64,000 nucleotides of DNA from Tolumonas sp008015085 (GCA_029265125.1 JAJUJX010000007.1:91598-155597), one strand, 5' to 3'; shown: positions 52,803 through 62,991, numbered from the stretch's first letter. Numbers and translations: made by a program. Notes: a model not told the origin generated them from the sequence alone.

Positions 52803-54167
52803 ATGGCTCTGCATGTGATCATTCTGGCTGCGGGTAAAGGCACCCGTATGCGTTCATCCCTTCCTAAAGTTCTGCATCCAGTTGCTGGTCGTCCTATGGT
52901 CAGTCATGTGATTGATACAGCAAAAAGTTTAAATGCTGAGAAGATCCACCTGGTTTATGGTCACGGTGGAGAAATCATGCAAGCCAGATTGCATGAACCA
53001 GAGCTGGCATGGGTATTACAGGCAGAGCAACTGGGTACTGGCCATGCAGTTGCACAGGCGATGCCGGGTATACCTGATGATGCCAATGTGCTGGTGCTCT
53101 ATGGTGATACACCTCTGATCACGACAACTACGTTACAGTTATTACTGCAGACTCAACCTGTGGATGGTATTGGTTTATTGACTGTTACCTTACCGAATCC
53201 AACGGGTTATGGCCGTATTCTGCGGGTAAACGAGCAGGTTGTGGGCATTGTAGAACAAAAAGATGCAAGCCCTGAACAGCAAGCGATTACAGAAGTAAAT
53301 ACCGGTGTGCTGGTGGCTCCGGCAAAACAAATGAAGGAATGGCTGTCTGGCTTAACTAATCAAAATGCGCAGGGTGAATATTATCTGACTGACGTGATTG
53401 CAGCAGCGCATCAGGCTGGTAGTTCGATACAGACTGCGCAACCATCCTGTGTTCAGGAAGTTGAAGGGGCCAACAACCGGCTCCAGCTGGCACAACTAGA
53501 GCGTTTTTATCAGAAACGAGCAGCGGAACAACTGATGCTGGATGGCGTGACGTTGCTGGATCCGGCCCGCTTTGATCTGCGTGGTTCGCTGACCTGTGGT
53601 GACGATGTAGTGCTGGATGCCAATGTGATCATTGAGGGTCATGTTGAGCTGGGACATCGTGTGCAAATCGGTGCGGGCTGTATTCTGAAAGATTGCAAGA
53701 TTGCGAATGACAGTATTATCAGTCCGTACACGGTCATTGAAAGCTCAACGCTGGCGGAGGGCTGCACGGTTGGCCCGTTTGCCCGTTTACGTCCGGGGGC
53801 GGAACTGGCGGCGCAGGCACATGTGGGGAACTTCGTCGAGCTGAAAAATGCCAAACTGGGTTTAGGCTCTAAAGCCGGCCATCTGAGCTATCTGGGTGAC
53901 AGTGAAATTGGCGCTAATGTGAATATCGGTGCCGGTACAATCACTTGCAATTATGACGGGGCCAATAAACACAAAACTATTATTGAAGATGATGTGTTTG
54001 TCGGTTCTGACACGCAGCTGGTGGCTCCGGTTAAAATCGCTAAGGGTGCTACTCTGGGCGCGGGTTGTACCATTACCCGTGATGTTGGTGAAGATGAGCT
54101 GGTGATCACCCGTGTACCTCAGCGTCACATTACTGGCTGGCAACGTCCGGTGAAACAGAAGAAATAA
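52803..54167 (+). CDS. glmU: Bifunctional GlmU (GlcN-1-P acetyltransferase / GlcNAc-1-P uridyltransferase)
   Basis: This 454-residue enzyme makes UDP-GlcNAc in two steps. The N-terminal uridyltransferase has L-A-A-G-K-G-T-R-M near residue 8. The C-terminal left-handed beta-helix (from about 250) carries the acetyltransferase with H-V-G-N-F-V-E and N-Y-D-G-A-N-K-H-K-T near 385. The product feeds peptidoglycan and lipid A. It is followed by a terminator, the DeoR-family gene and glmS, as in many gammaproteobacteria. Confidence 0.97.
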   Translation: MALHVIILAAGKGTRMRSSLPKVLHPVAGRPMVSHVIDTAKSLNAEKIHLVYGHGGEIMQARLHEPELAWVLQAEQLGTGHAVAQAMPGIPDDANVLVLYGDTPLITTTTLQLLLQTQPVDGIGLLTVTLPNPTGYGRILRVNEQVVGIVEQKDASPEQQAITEVNTGVLVAPAKQMKEWLSGLTNQNAQGEYYLTDVIAAAHQAGSSIQTAQPSCVQEVEGANNRLQLAQLERFYQKRAAEQLMLDGVTLLDPARFDLRGSLTCGDDVVLDANVIIEGHVELGHRVQIGAGCILKDCKIANDSIISPYTVIESSTLAEGCTVGPFARLRPGAELAAQAHVGNFVELKNAKLGLGSKAGHLSYLGDSEIGANVNIGAGTITCNYDGANKHKTIIEDDVFVGSDTQLVAPVKIAKGATLGAGCTITRDVGEDELVITRVPQRHITGWQRPVKQKK

Positions 54168-54182
54168 GCATTAGTTTTCTCT

Positions 54183-54208
54183 AAAGGCCCGCCGTTGTGC
54201 GGGCTTTT
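54183..54208 (+). terminator. glmU terminator
   Basis: A stem of 10 pairs (54183-54192 with 54199-54208, one G-U) is followed by a T-rich tract. Confidence 0.88.
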
Positions 54209-54280
54209 GTTTTTTCCTGCCTTGAACTTTCTTTTTGTAAGTATATACTTCTTCTTAAATTTCGATTCGAAACATAAACA

Positions 54281-55054
54281 ATGATCAAGCGAAACACCCA
54301 GCAACGCCGTCATGCCATCATTACCTTGTTGAATGAGCAGGGGAAAGTCAGTGTTGACGATTTATCCCAGCGTTTTGAAACATCTGAAGTGACTATCCGC
54401 AAAGATCTGGCTGAGCTGGAGCGCAGTGGTGTGTTGTTACGTCGCTATGGTGGCGCAATTCCGCTGCCATCAGAAATTCTGGCAGAAGAGGTCCCGGCTA
54501 AAGTTTCGAATCGAAAGTTAGCGATAGCCAAAGCGGCGGTTCAACATATCCGTGATCATAACCGCATCATTATTGATAGCGGCAGTACCACCACGGCGAT
54601 GATCCCGTTACTGGCAACCAAACGCGGGCTGGTGGTGATGACGAACTCATTGTCTGTCGCACAATCGCTGCGGGAACTGGAGAACGAGCCGACATTATTA
54701 ATGACGGGTGGAACATGGGATCCGCATTCTGAAGCGTTTCAGGGGCAGGTTGCGGAGCAGGTGCTGCGTTCTTACGACTTTGATCAGCTGTTTGTCGGTG
54801 CGGATGGAGTTGATCCTGCGCGCGGAACAACAACCTTCAATGAACTGGTTGGGTTATCGCGGGTGATGGCTGATGTCGCGCGGGAAGTGATTGTGCTGGT
54901 GGACTCCGATAAGTTCGGGCGTCGTATTCCGAATCTGGAGCTACCGTGGAATGTCATTGACACCGTGATCACTGATGACGGTATTGATGAAGAATTGAAA
55001 AAACAAATTGAACAACATGGCGTGCAGGTGATCTGTGCGCGGGTAGTAGGTTAA
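54281..55054 (+). CDS. DeoR-family regulator next to glmS
   Basis: This 257-residue DeoR/GlpR-type regulator has an N-terminal winged helix (R-R-H-A-I-I-T-L-L-N near residue 9, then S-E-V-T-I-R-K-D-L near 35). Its sugar-phosphate-binding domain has D-S-G-S-T-T near 97 and V-G-A-D-G-V near 170. Position between glmU and glmS suggests a GlcN-6-phosphate or GlcNAc-6-phosphate sensing regulator. Pseudomonas has such a gene (glmR) in the same place. Targets are inferred. Confidence 0.85.
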   Translation: MIKRNTQQRRHAIITLLNEQGKVSVDDLSQRFETSEVTIRKDLAELERSGVLLRRYGGAIPLPSEILAEEVPAKVSNRKLAIAKAAVQHIRDHNRIIIDSGSTTTAMIPLLATKRGLVVMTNSLSVAQSLRELENEPTLLMTGGTWDPHSEAFQGQVAEQVLRSYDFDQLFVGADGVDPARGTTTFNELVGLSRVMADVAREVIVLVDSDKFGRRIPNLELPWNVIDTVITDDGIDEELKKQIEQHGVQVICARVVG

Positions 55055-55070
55055 TAACTAACTCAAACGA

Positions 55071-55192
55071 AGACCTTGCATATTAAGTCAGCCGTCTGCC
55101 TCATGAATGCGGCAACCGAGCCGTACAGGGATGTATTTACCGCGTGCTGATGTTCTATATACAAGGTCTGAGCAGACTGGAGAAGAATTGAT
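55071..55192 (+). promoter_or_regulatory. Possible structured leader of glmS
   Basis: A 13-bp inverted repeat with one mismatch (55071-55083 with 55157-55169) encloses a 6-bp helix (55087-55092 with 55146-55151). Two small hairpins lie inside: 55097-55114, and TACA-GGGA-TGTA at 55124-55135. A competing pairing joins GTCTGC (55094-55099) to GCAGAC (55172-55177), right next to the GGAG of glmS at 55179-55182. A promoter-like pair within it (TTTACC 55136-55141, TATACA 55158-55163, 16-base spacing) could instead start the mRNA inside the region. Confidence 0.4.
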
Positions 55193-57028
55193 ATGTGTGG
55201 AATCGTGGGTGCTGTTGCACAGCGTGATATTGCTGACATCCTGGTAGAGGGGTTACGTCGTCTGGAATACCGTGGCTACGACTCAGCAGGTGTGGCTATC
55301 ATCAGTCCGCAGGGTGAGCTGCAGCGTGTGCGTCGTCTGGGCAAAGTTCAGGAACTGGCATCAGCACTGGATGCACAACCTCTGGCGGGCGGCATCGGTA
55401 TTGCGCACACCCGTTGGGCGACCCATGGCGAACCATCAGAGATCAACGCTCATCCACACGTTTCTAATGGTGATTTGGCGGTGGTACATAACGGTATTAT
55501 CGAAAACCACGAAGAACTGCGCGTGAAGTTGCAGGGTCTGGGCTATGAGTTTGTATCGCAGACTGATACCGAAGTGATCGTGCATCTGGTGCATCACTAT
55601 CTGAAATCTTCAGATAGTCTGCTTCAGGCACTGCAGAAAGCTGTTAAAGAACTGCGCGGCGCGTATGGCACTGTAGTGATGGATCGTCGTGATCCTTCCC
55701 GTCTGGTGGTGGCGCGTTCCGGTTCTCCACTGGTGATCGGTCGTGGTCTGGGTGAAAACTTTATTGCTTCTGACCAGCTGGCACTGCTACCTGTGACTCG
55801 TCGCTTTATGTTCCTGGAAGAAGGCGATGTTGCAGAAGTGACCCGCAAAGAAGTGAAGATCTTCAATCAGGCTGGTCAGCCGGTAGAACGCGCCGAAATC
55901 GAATCTGATCTGTCGCATGATGCCGGAGACAAAGGTCATTACCGCCATTACATGCAGAAAGAGATTTTTGAACAGCCACAGGCGCTGATCAATACACTGG
56001 AAGGCCGTATCACTCACGACTCTGTCATCGTTGATAGCATTGGTGTGCATGCGACAGAGATCCTGAGTAAAGTTCAGCATGTTCAGATCGTGGCTTGTGG
56101 TACTTCTTACAACTCAGGCATGGCTGCGCGTTACTGGTTTGAGGCGATTGGCGGCGTGAGCTGTGATGTTGAGATTGCCTCTGAATTCCGTTACCGCAAA
56201 TTTGTGACACGTCCAAACAGCTTACTGATCACGCTGTCGCAAAGTGGTGAAACGGCCGATACGCTGGCGGCACTGCGTTTAGCCAAAGAAAAAGGCTATA
56301 TGGCTGCCATGACCATCTGTAACGTGGCAGGCTCTTCATTAGTCCGTGAGTCTGACATTGCGTTTATGACACGTGCCGGCACCGAGATTGGGGTGGCATC
56401 AACCAAAGCATTTACCACACAGCTGGCGGCGATGTTAATTCTGGTGGCCTCTATCGGTAAGCTGCAGGGCCGTATTGATGCTGCGCAAGAGAAAGAAATT
56501 GTCCATGCGCTGCATGCTTTGCCAGCACAGATCAAACAGGCTCTGGAATGCGAATCAGCGGTTGAGGCGTTAGCCAAAGATTTCGCTGACAAACACCACA
56601 CCTTGTTTCTGGGCCGTGGCGAGTTCTATCCGATTGCACTCGAAGCAGCTCTGAAATTAAAAGAGATTTCATACATCCATGCTGAAGCCTATGCTGCTGG
56701 TGAACTGAAACATGGCCCACTGGCGCTGATTGATTCAGATATGCCAGTGGTGGTGGTAGCGCCGAACAATGAGCTGCTGGAAAAACTGAAATCGAATATA
56801 GAAGAAGTGCGTGCCCGCGGTGGTTTGCTGTATGTCTTTGCTGATAAAGAATCAGAATTCGAAGGTGATGACACGATGAAGGTCATTACCTTGCCACACG
56901 TTTCCGAGATCGTTGCACCGATTTACTACACTGTCCCGATGCAGTTGCTGGCTTACCATGTTGCCCTGATTAAAGGTACTGACGTAGATCAACCTCGAAA
57001 TCTGGCCAAGGCCGTTACGGTCGAATAA
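55193..57028 (+). CDS. glmS: Glutamine--fructose-6-phosphate aminotransferase
   Basis: This 611-residue enzyme makes glucosamine-6-phosphate, the first step of amino-sugar synthesis. The N-terminal glutaminase has catalytic Cys after Met1 (M-C-G-I-V-G-A). The isomerase half has two SIS domains (C-G-T-S-Y-N-S-G near 303 and S-Q-S-G-E-T-A-D near 350) and the C-terminal K-A-V-T-V-E. GGAG lies 10 bases before the ATG. In some bacteria Tn7 inserts just after this gene; here that spot holds only the glmS terminator. Confidence 0.98.
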   Translation: MCGIVGAVAQRDIADILVEGLRRLEYRGYDSAGVAIISPQGELQRVRRLGKVQELASALDAQPLAGGIGIAHTRWATHGEPSEINAHPHVSNGDLAVVHNGIIENHEELRVKLQGLGYEFVSQTDTEVIVHLVHHYLKSSDSLLQALQKAVKELRGAYGTVVMDRRDPSRLVVARSGSPLVIGRGLGENFIASDQLALLPVTRRFMFLEEGDVAEVTRKEVKIFNQAGQPVERAEIESDLSHDAGDKGHYRHYMQKEIFEQPQALINTLEGRITHDSVIVDSIGVHATEILSKVQHVQIVACGTSYNSGMAARYWFEAIGGVSCDVEIASEFRYRKFVTRPNSLLITLSQSGETADTLAALRLAKEKGYMAAMTICNVAGSSLVRESDIAFMTRAGTEIGVASTKAFTTQLAAMLILVASIGKLQGRIDAAQEKEIVHALHALPAQIKQALECESAVEALAKDFADKHHTLFLGRGEFYPIALEAALKLKEISYIHAEAYAAGELKHGPLALIDSDMPVVVVAPNNELLEKLKSNIEEVRARGGLLYVFADKESEFEGDDTMKVITLPHVSEIVAPIYYTVPMQLLAYHVALIKGTDVDQPRNLAKAVTVE

Positions 57029-57040
57029 TTTACCGCCTGG

Positions 57041-57071
57041 AAAAATCCCGACTTAGATAGTCGGGATTTTT
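57041..57071. terminator. glmS terminator
   Basis: A perfect 13-bp stem (57041-57053 with 57059-57071) has a five-base loop and T-runs on both strands. It sits between convergent glmS and the alanine symporter gene. Confidence 0.92.
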
Positions 57072-57099
57072 TCATGCCTATCTTTCACCACATGTGGAT

Positions 57100-58521
57100 T
57101 TAGTTATTGTTGTCCCACACGCCTGGTTCAATTTTACCTTTCAACTCAGGATACTGATTTGCATCGAATGTCGGTAATTTTCCTTCTTTGCGTTGTTGAT
57201 TGTAGTCTTTAGCAAGCTTGATCGCTGTGTTTGATAGCAACAACAGAGCGATGACGTTTGTGATAATCATAAATGCCATAGAGATATCTGCTAATGTCCA
57301 TACAATTGGTAGATCGGCTACTGCTCCCCAGATCACCATTGCCAGGACACACAGACGGAAAATAGCGAGACGAGAAGGATGATTGTGCTCCAGGAATACT
57401 AAATTGTTTTCAGCGTAAGCGTAGTTAGCCACAATTGAGGTAAATGCAAAGAAAAATACAGCTAATGCGATGAAGGTATTACCAAAATTACCAATGTGCT
57501 CAGATAGTGCTGCCTGAGTGAGGTTGATTCCGGTCACACCATTGCCCGGAGCATATTGATTCGATAACAGAACAATAAACGCGGTACAGGTACAGATAAC
57601 GATGGTATCGATAAATACCCCCATCATTTGCACATAGCCCTGTGAGGCTGGGTGAGGAGGATAAGGGCTTGCCGTTGCTGCAGTATTAGGTGCTGAACCC
57701 ATACCTGCTTCATTCGAAAATAGCCCGCGTTTGATACCGTTCAGCATCGCCTGAGCGATCGTATAACCCAGAGCCCCGGCACCAGCCTGTTCAACACCAA
57801 AAGCCGAACGGACGATCATCATGATGACATCCGGTAGTTTTTCGGCGTTCATACCAACCACTACAGCGGCTATCAGCAGATACGCAACGGCCATGAATGG
57901 TACGACCAGTTCAGAGAAACGTGCGATACCACGAAGACCCCCGAAAATGATGATGCCACTGATCATCGCCAGTCCAACACCAGTTATCCATTTAGGCACA
58001 TCAAACGCATTCAGCATGGCGGCAGAAATAGAATTTGCCTGAACACCGTTGAATGCCAAACCAAAGCAAGCGATCAAAAACAGAGAGAACAGAATCCCCA
58101 TCCAACGCTGACCCAGGCCTTTTTCCATATAGTAGGCCGGGCCGCCACGGTAGCTGCCTTCATCATCTTTAATTTTGTAAAGTTGAGCCAACGAACTTTC
58201 CACGAATGCTGAAGCCATGCCAATCATCGCTATCAACCACATCCAGAATATTGCACCTGGGCCACCCAGGTAGATAGCTACTGCAACCCCGGCAATATTG
58301 CCCGTTCCTACCCTTGCTGCCAGGCCGGTACACAACGCCTGAAATGAAGAAATACCAGCAGCATCACTCTTGGTACTGTTTTTCATGACGCTAAACATAT
58401 GGCCAAAATGGCGGAACTGAATAAGGCCCAGACGCAGGGTGAAATAGATCCCGACGGCCAACAGCACATAAACAAGCTGTCCCCAGAGCAGGTCACTCAG
58501 AGAGTTAATAATATTTTCCAT
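57100..58521 (-). CDS. AGCS-family sodium:alanine symporter
   Basis: This 473-residue protein has about 11 membrane helices. AGCS markers include G-L-A-A-R-V-G-T-G-N-I-A-G-V-A near residue 67, G-G-P-G-A-I-F-W-M-W near 86 and G-L-F-S-N-E-A-G-M-G-S-A-P near 265. It imports alanine, glycine or glutamine with Na+. It is monocistronic and convergent with glmS. The 239-base gap to the RND permease shows only a terminator hairpin. Confidence 0.93.
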   Translation of the reverse strand: MENIINSLSDLLWGQLVYVLLAVGIYFTLRLGLIQFRHFGHMFSVMKNSTKSDAAGISSFQALCTGLAARVGTGNIAGVAVAIYLGGPGAIFWMWLIAMIGMASAFVESSLAQLYKIKDDEGSYRGGPAYYMEKGLGQRWMGILFSLFLIACFGLAFNGVQANSISAAMLNAFDVPKWITGVGLAMISGIIIFGGLRGIARFSELVVPFMAVAYLLIAAVVVGMNAEKLPDVIMMIVRSAFGVEQAGAGALGYTIAQAMLNGIKRGLFSNEAGMGSAPNTAATASPYPPHPASQGYVQMMGVFIDTIVICTCTAFIVLLSNQYAPGNGVTGINLTQAALSEHIGNFGNTFIALAVFFFAFTSIVANYAYAENNLVFLEHNHPSRLAIFRLCVLAMVIWGAVADLPIVWTLADISMAFMIITNVIALLLLSNTAIKLAKDYNQQRKEGKLPTFDANQYPELKGKIEPGVWDNNN

Positions 58522-58710
58522 GTATGGCTTCCTTGTTTTTCAAAAACAATCATCGCAGATGCGACAACTCATACTCAAATGAATTCTTATGCATTATAAC
58601 TGGTGAATTATAGAATTTTCGGGCGGGAATGATAGTAAATAATGCTGACTTTGGGTTAAAAAACAGCGTTTTTGGTGGCAGGACGATGTCTGTTGTTTTA
58701 TTTGCAGGGA

Positions 58711-58747
58711 AATACAAGGGGTTTCCCGAAGGAACCCCTCTTGTATT
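58711..58747 (-). terminator. Terminator of the RND operon
   Basis: An imperfect 14-bp stem (58711-58724 with 58734-58747, one bulge) lies on the minus strand past the RND permease stop. The T-tract is short. Confidence 0.65.
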
Positions 58748-58760
58748 GATATGCCGGATA

Positions 58761-61700
58761 TTATTCGTCTTGTAACACTAATGGTGGTTCAGATTCATCA
58801 AATTCTGGCAAGGGCTTGTGATTTTTGCCGACAAAGGTATAAATCACAGGCAGCACGAATAAGGTGAAAAATGTACCAATAGTCAGACCGGCTACAATCA
58901 CGATACCAATACTGAAACGGCTTAACGCCCCGGCGCCCACTGCGCCAAGTAGCGGTAGTAAGCCTGCAACCATCGCAGCCGTGGTCATCAGGATCGGGCG
59001 AAGACGTACCCGCGCGGCAATCTTCACTGCATCCATCTTTGATAATCCCTTCAGCAGCTGCTGTTCACGGGCTACTTCGCAGATCAGGATCCCGTGCTTA
59101 CTGATAAGACCGACCAGTGTGATCAAGCCCACCTGAGTGTAGATATTCATGGTGGAGAGGCCCCATGCCAGCGCAACCAGTGCTCCGCAAATCGCCAGGG
59201 GTACGGAAACCATGATCACCAGCGGGTCACGCCAGCTCTCAAACTGTGCCGCCAGCACCAGGAAAATGACGCAAAGTGCCAGCAGGAAGGTATACATCAG
59301 AGCATTACCTTCCTGTACATACTGACGGGCTTCCCCCATGTAATCATGCTGATAGCCTTGCGGCAGCTCCGAGACCACATTTTGCTCCAGCCACTGCACG
59401 GCATCACCCATTGGCATGATCGGTACAATACCGATGGTCGCTGAGTTCAGCTGGTTAAAGTGCGGTAATGAGCGGATCTCACTTTTCAGCTCGATCTTGA
59501 CCAGATTGCTGAGCGGTACGGAATCGCCATTTGCCGCAGTGACATAATAGTGTTTGACTGCCTCCGGATTGAGCCGGAACTGGCGCTCTACTTGCGGGAT
59601 CACCTCATAGCTACGGCCATTCAGCGATACACGGTTGACGTTGCCATCCCCCATCAGGGTGCTGAGTGTCGTGGCAATCTCTTGCATGGTAACACCGTAT
59701 GCACCGGCTTTATTGCGGTCTATTGCGATATGCATGGTGGCCGAATCAAATGCCAGATCGAGATCGGTATAGACAAACTGGCGGTTGGTTTTGATTTTGG
59801 CTAAAGCATCGCTGGCGACTTCAAACAGATTGCGGAACTCGTTTGGCGTTGTGATCACCAGCTGCAAAGGCAGACCACCACCAGCCCCTGGCAATTCAGG
59901 GAACTGGAACGAACTGATGGCTACACCAGGCATATTTTGCAGCGCAGCATTCGTGCGCTCTACCACCTTAGGTGCTTTGTCACGTTCACTCCACGGTTTC
60001 ATGATAGCAATGGCCAGCCCTTGGTTGCTGTTTGGGATACCTGCTAGCGCCAGATTGGTCGACATGGCAGGATCTTTCATCAGCGTTTCACCAGCTGCTG
60101 CCATATTATTCTGGATGTAATCCAGATTCGCGGTATTCGGTGCTTTGGCCATCATCAGATAGGCACCACGGTCTTCTGACGGTGCCAGTTCAGCCGGGAT
60201 CAGCTTGAACAGCAACGGCATCACAGCAAGCACGATGACACCAAAGATAATGATCACCGGACGACGTGTCATAACCATGTCGAGCATGCGGCTGTAAGCT
60301 GCGGTAATACGGTTTAGCGTATTTTCGACACCCAGCTCAAACCGATTCGGATTAATGTGTGGTTTCAGCATCTGGGAACACATCATTGGCGAGAGGGTGA
60401 GGGCTATGACACCGGAGATAAACACGGCACCCGCCAGTGTCAGCGCAAACTCTTTGAAAATCGAGCCGGTGACCCCTCCCATTAACGCAATAGGCGTATA
60501 AACGGCAGCCAGCGTTGCTGTCATGGTAATAACGGGTGTCGCAATTTCCCGTGTTCCTATAATAGCCGCTCGGAATGGCGGCTCGCCGGCCTTGATATGC
60601 CGGTCGACGTTTTCTACCACGACAATCGCATCATCGACCACCAGACCAATTGCCAGCACCATTGCCAGCAGCGTGATCAGGTTGATGGAAAAGCCGAACA
60701 TCTGCATCAGCATGACCACGCCGACCAATGACAGGGGAATCGTCACAATCGGGATCACCACTGCACGCATTGAGCCGAGGAACAGCGCGATGACGACCAG
60801 AACGATAGTTGCGGCCTCGACGATGGTTTTTAATACCTCGTTGATGGATTCGTTGATTGCCTGCGTTGAGTCATATAACAACTTCATACTCATGGTGTTT
60901 GGCAGGTTATGCTCAAAATCCGGCAACAATTTGCGAACGTTCGCGGCAATTTCCAGCGGGTTAGCGGAAGGGGCCGAGTCAACAGCTACAATGACGGCCT
61001 CTTTTCCGTTCGCCAGTGCACGGTATTGATCGTGGTTTTTCTCTAGCGAGACTTTGGCGATATCCCGTACCCGGATAACGGCACCATCATGGCTGGCTAC
61101 TACCAGATTTTCCAACTGTTCCGTGCTGTTAACCTGAGTGTCTGCCGCTGCGTTATATAACACAAAATAGCCAGTTGCCTGACCCGGTGCAGACTGGTAG
61201 TTATTCGATTGCAGTACCGACATTATCTGTGAAGAGGAAAGGTTATAGGCACCCATCTTCAGTGGATCTAGCCAGATCCGCATCGCGAATTGCGTACCGC
61301 CATACAGGTTAACCTTGGATACGCCGGGTACGGTAAACAGCTGCGGTTTGATCACGCGTTCCAGATAGTCAGTGATTTGAGATGAGTTCAGTTCCGAACT
61401 GGAAAAGGCGACATAGACGATTGACGTATTACTCCCGGTGGAGGAGGTGATCGTCGGGTCATCGGCTTCCTTGGGCAGTTGAGATCGGACAGAGTTAACC
61501 TTCGCCAGTACGTCGGCGAGGGCTGCATTCGGATTGGTATTCAATCGCATATTGACTGTAATGGTGGAACGTCCCAGCTGACTGCTGGACGTCATATAGT
61601 CAATATTTTCCGCCTGGGCTATCGCCTGTTCCACTGGCTGGGTGATAAACCCCTGGATCACATCGGCACTGGCACCATAATAGTTGGTGGCGACTGTGAT

Positions 61701-61832
61701 CACGGTATTAGTAACCTTAGGGTATTCCCGGATGGCCATACTGCGCAGTGCTTCCAGCCCGAATAACACCATCATCAGGCTGATGGTGACAGCCAACACC
61801 GGCCGCCTGATAAAGAGATCAGTAAATCGCAT
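58761..61832 (-). CDS. RND-family multidrug efflux permease (HAE1 type)
   Basis: This 1023-residue inner-membrane pump has 12 predicted helices and two large periplasmic loops. The start M-R-F-T-D-L-F-I-R-R-P-V-L and the proton-relay pair in G-L-V-V-D-D-A-I-V-V-V-E-N near residue 403 are typical. The size is that of AcrB/MexB relatives. With the MFP gene just upstream it forms two parts of a tripartite pump. No outer-membrane gene is attached, so it may use a shared TolC. Substrates are unknown. Confidence 0.94.
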   Translation of the reverse strand: MRFTDLFIRRPVLAVTISLMMVLFGLEALRSMAIREYPKVTNTVITVATNYYGASADVIQGFITQPVEQAIAQAENIDYMTSSSQLGRSTITVNMRLNTNPNAALADVLAKVNSVRSQLPKEADDPTITSSTGSNTSIVYVAFSSSELNSSQITDYLERVIKPQLFTVPGVSKVNLYGGTQFAMRIWLDPLKMGAYNLSSSQIMSVLQSNNYQSAPGQATGYFVLYNAAADTQVNSTEQLENLVVASHDGAVIRVRDIAKVSLEKNHDQYRALANGKEAVIVAVDSAPSANPLEIAANVRKLLPDFEHNLPNTMSMKLLYDSTQAINESINEVLKTIVEAATIVLVVIALFLGSMRAVVIPIVTIPLSLVGVVMLMQMFGFSINLITLLAMVLAIGLVVDDAIVVVENVDRHIKAGEPPFRAAIIGTREIATPVITMTATLAAVYTPIALMGGVTGSIFKEFALTLAGAVFISGVIALTLSPMMCSQMLKPHINPNRFELGVENTLNRITAAYSRMLDMVMTRRPVIIIFGVIVLAVMPLLFKLIPAELAPSEDRGAYLMMAKAPNTANLDYIQNNMAAAGETLMKDPAMSTNLALAGIPNSNQGLAIAIMKPWSERDKAPKVVERTNAALQNMPGVAISSFQFPELPGAGGGLPLQLVITTPNEFRNLFEVASDALAKIKTNRQFVYTDLDLAFDSATMHIAIDRNKAGAYGVTMQEIATTLSTLMGDGNVNRVSLNGRSYEVIPQVERQFRLNPEAVKHYYVTAANGDSVPLSNLVKIELKSEIRSLPHFNQLNSATIGIVPIMPMGDAVQWLEQNVVSELPQGYQHDYMGEARQYVQEGNALMYTFLLALCVIFLVLAAQFESWRDPLVIMVSVPLAICGALVALAWGLSTMNIYTQVGLITLVGLISKHGILICEVAREQQLLKGLSKMDAVKIAARVRLRPILMTTAAMVAGLLPLLGAVGAGALSRFSIGIVIVAGLTIGTFFTLFVLPVIYTFVGKNHKPLPEFDESEPPLVLQDE

Positions 61833-61843
61833 ACGTAGCTCCG

Positions 61844-62965
61844 TTACAGTGCTGGAACAACAGCCGGTTTTGCCAGCGTATTATCGGAAACAGCCTTAAC
61901 CTGACTGCCGTTTGATAAACGGATCTGACCGGATGTGACGATGATATCTCCAGGCTTCAGACCACTCACGATATGCGCTGAATCCTCGACTCGCTCACCT
62001 ACATTAACTACGACCTGTTTTGCTATTTTTGCTGGCTGATCTTTGGCGTCTTTGCCATCTTCAATAACATATACAGTCTGGCCGTATAAAGTGAAGTTCA
62101 CCGCAGTTTGTGGAATAACGATCTGTTCTTTCATAACAGGAAGTTGTACCTGAACTTTGGCGTACATGCCGGAACGTAATAATCCTTCGGTATTTGGGAT
62201 TGCTGCTTGTACTTCAATGACACCTGATAGCTGTTTAACTACGGGTTCAATAGCCGCAATCGTACCTTTGAAAGGCTGCTTCGGATATGCATCCACCAGA
62301 ATATTCAGGGGCTGACCTACTTTTATTTTAGCCAGATCAGTCTGAGGAATGGTGAAGCGGATTTTCATCACCGAGGTATCTTCCAGTCGCACAATGCTGT
62401 CACCCGCTTTCAGATATTGCCCCAGAAATACATTGCGTAAACCGACCTGGCCGTTAAATGGTGCACGGATCTCCATCCGTTCAATTGTGGCCTGTAACGA
62501 ATCAATCTGTCCTTGTAATGACAGATATTCTGCCTGTGCGTTATCCAAATCGCCTTTAGATACACCGCCTTTCCCATACAGGCTGCGCATACGCTCATAA
62601 TTTGCTTTGGCCGCAGGCAGTTTTCCCTGTGAGCTTTTCAGATTTGCACGTTCGACATCGGTATTCAGTGATAGCAACAGAGTGCCTTTTTTGGCTTTTG
62701 TGCCAGATTCGAAAGAGATTTTATCAACCGTACCGGCTATTTGCGTACTGATCTCTACCCCTTGATTTGGTTCAATAAACCCAATTGCTTCGATCGTCGG
62801 TGCCCAATCAGTGCCTTTAATTTCAAGCGTTGTAACAGGGAATACCGGTGCCGGCTTACTGGCCATTGCTTTGCCCATCTGGGCAAACTTGTAAAAGTTA
62901 AAACCAATTACACTGCCGAACAATAACAGTGCAACCAGTAACATAATAACCATCCACTTCTTCAT
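61844..62965 (-). CDS. RND efflux periplasmic adaptor (MFP)
   Basis: This 373-residue membrane-fusion protein has an N-terminal anchor (about 5-25), a lipoyl half-motif G-F-I-E-P-N-Q-G-V-E-I near residue 62, a helical hairpin and R-A-P-F-N-G-Q-V-G-L-R near 168. It joins the RND permease to an outer-membrane channel. It lies 11 bases before the permease gene and 26 bases after the tetR gene, all on the minus strand, so the three form one operon. Confidence 0.93.
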   Translation of the reverse strand: MKKWMVIMLLVALLLFGSVIGFNFYKFAQMGKAMASKPAPVFPVTTLEIKGTDWAPTIEAIGFIEPNQGVEISTQIAGTVDKISFESGTKAKKGTLLLSLNTDVERANLKSSQGKLPAAKANYERMRSLYGKGGVSKGDLDNAQAEYLSLQGQIDSLQATIERMEIRAPFNGQVGLRNVFLGQYLKAGDSIVRLEDTSVMKIRFTIPQTDLAKIKVGQPLNILVDAYPKQPFKGTIAAIEPVVKQLSGVIEVQAAIPNTEGLLRSGMYAKVQVQLPVMKEQIVIPQTAVNFTLYGQTVYVIEDGKDAKDQPAKIAKQVVVNVGERVEDSAHIVSGLKPGDIIVTSGQIRLSNGSQVKAVSDNTLAKPAVVPAL

Positions 62966-62991
62966 TCTGCTCTCCGTCTTATCGGGGGTTC

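Noticed and set aside
55146..55155. Hammerhead-like CTGATG in the glmS leader
   Set aside because: The other core elements (GAAA and the cleavage triplet in the right stems) are not present, so a ribozyme is not supported.
57029..57075. Tn7 attachment site after glmS
   Set aside because: The end of glmS is where Tn7 inserts in many bacteria, but no Tn7 ends or tns genes follow. The site is empty.
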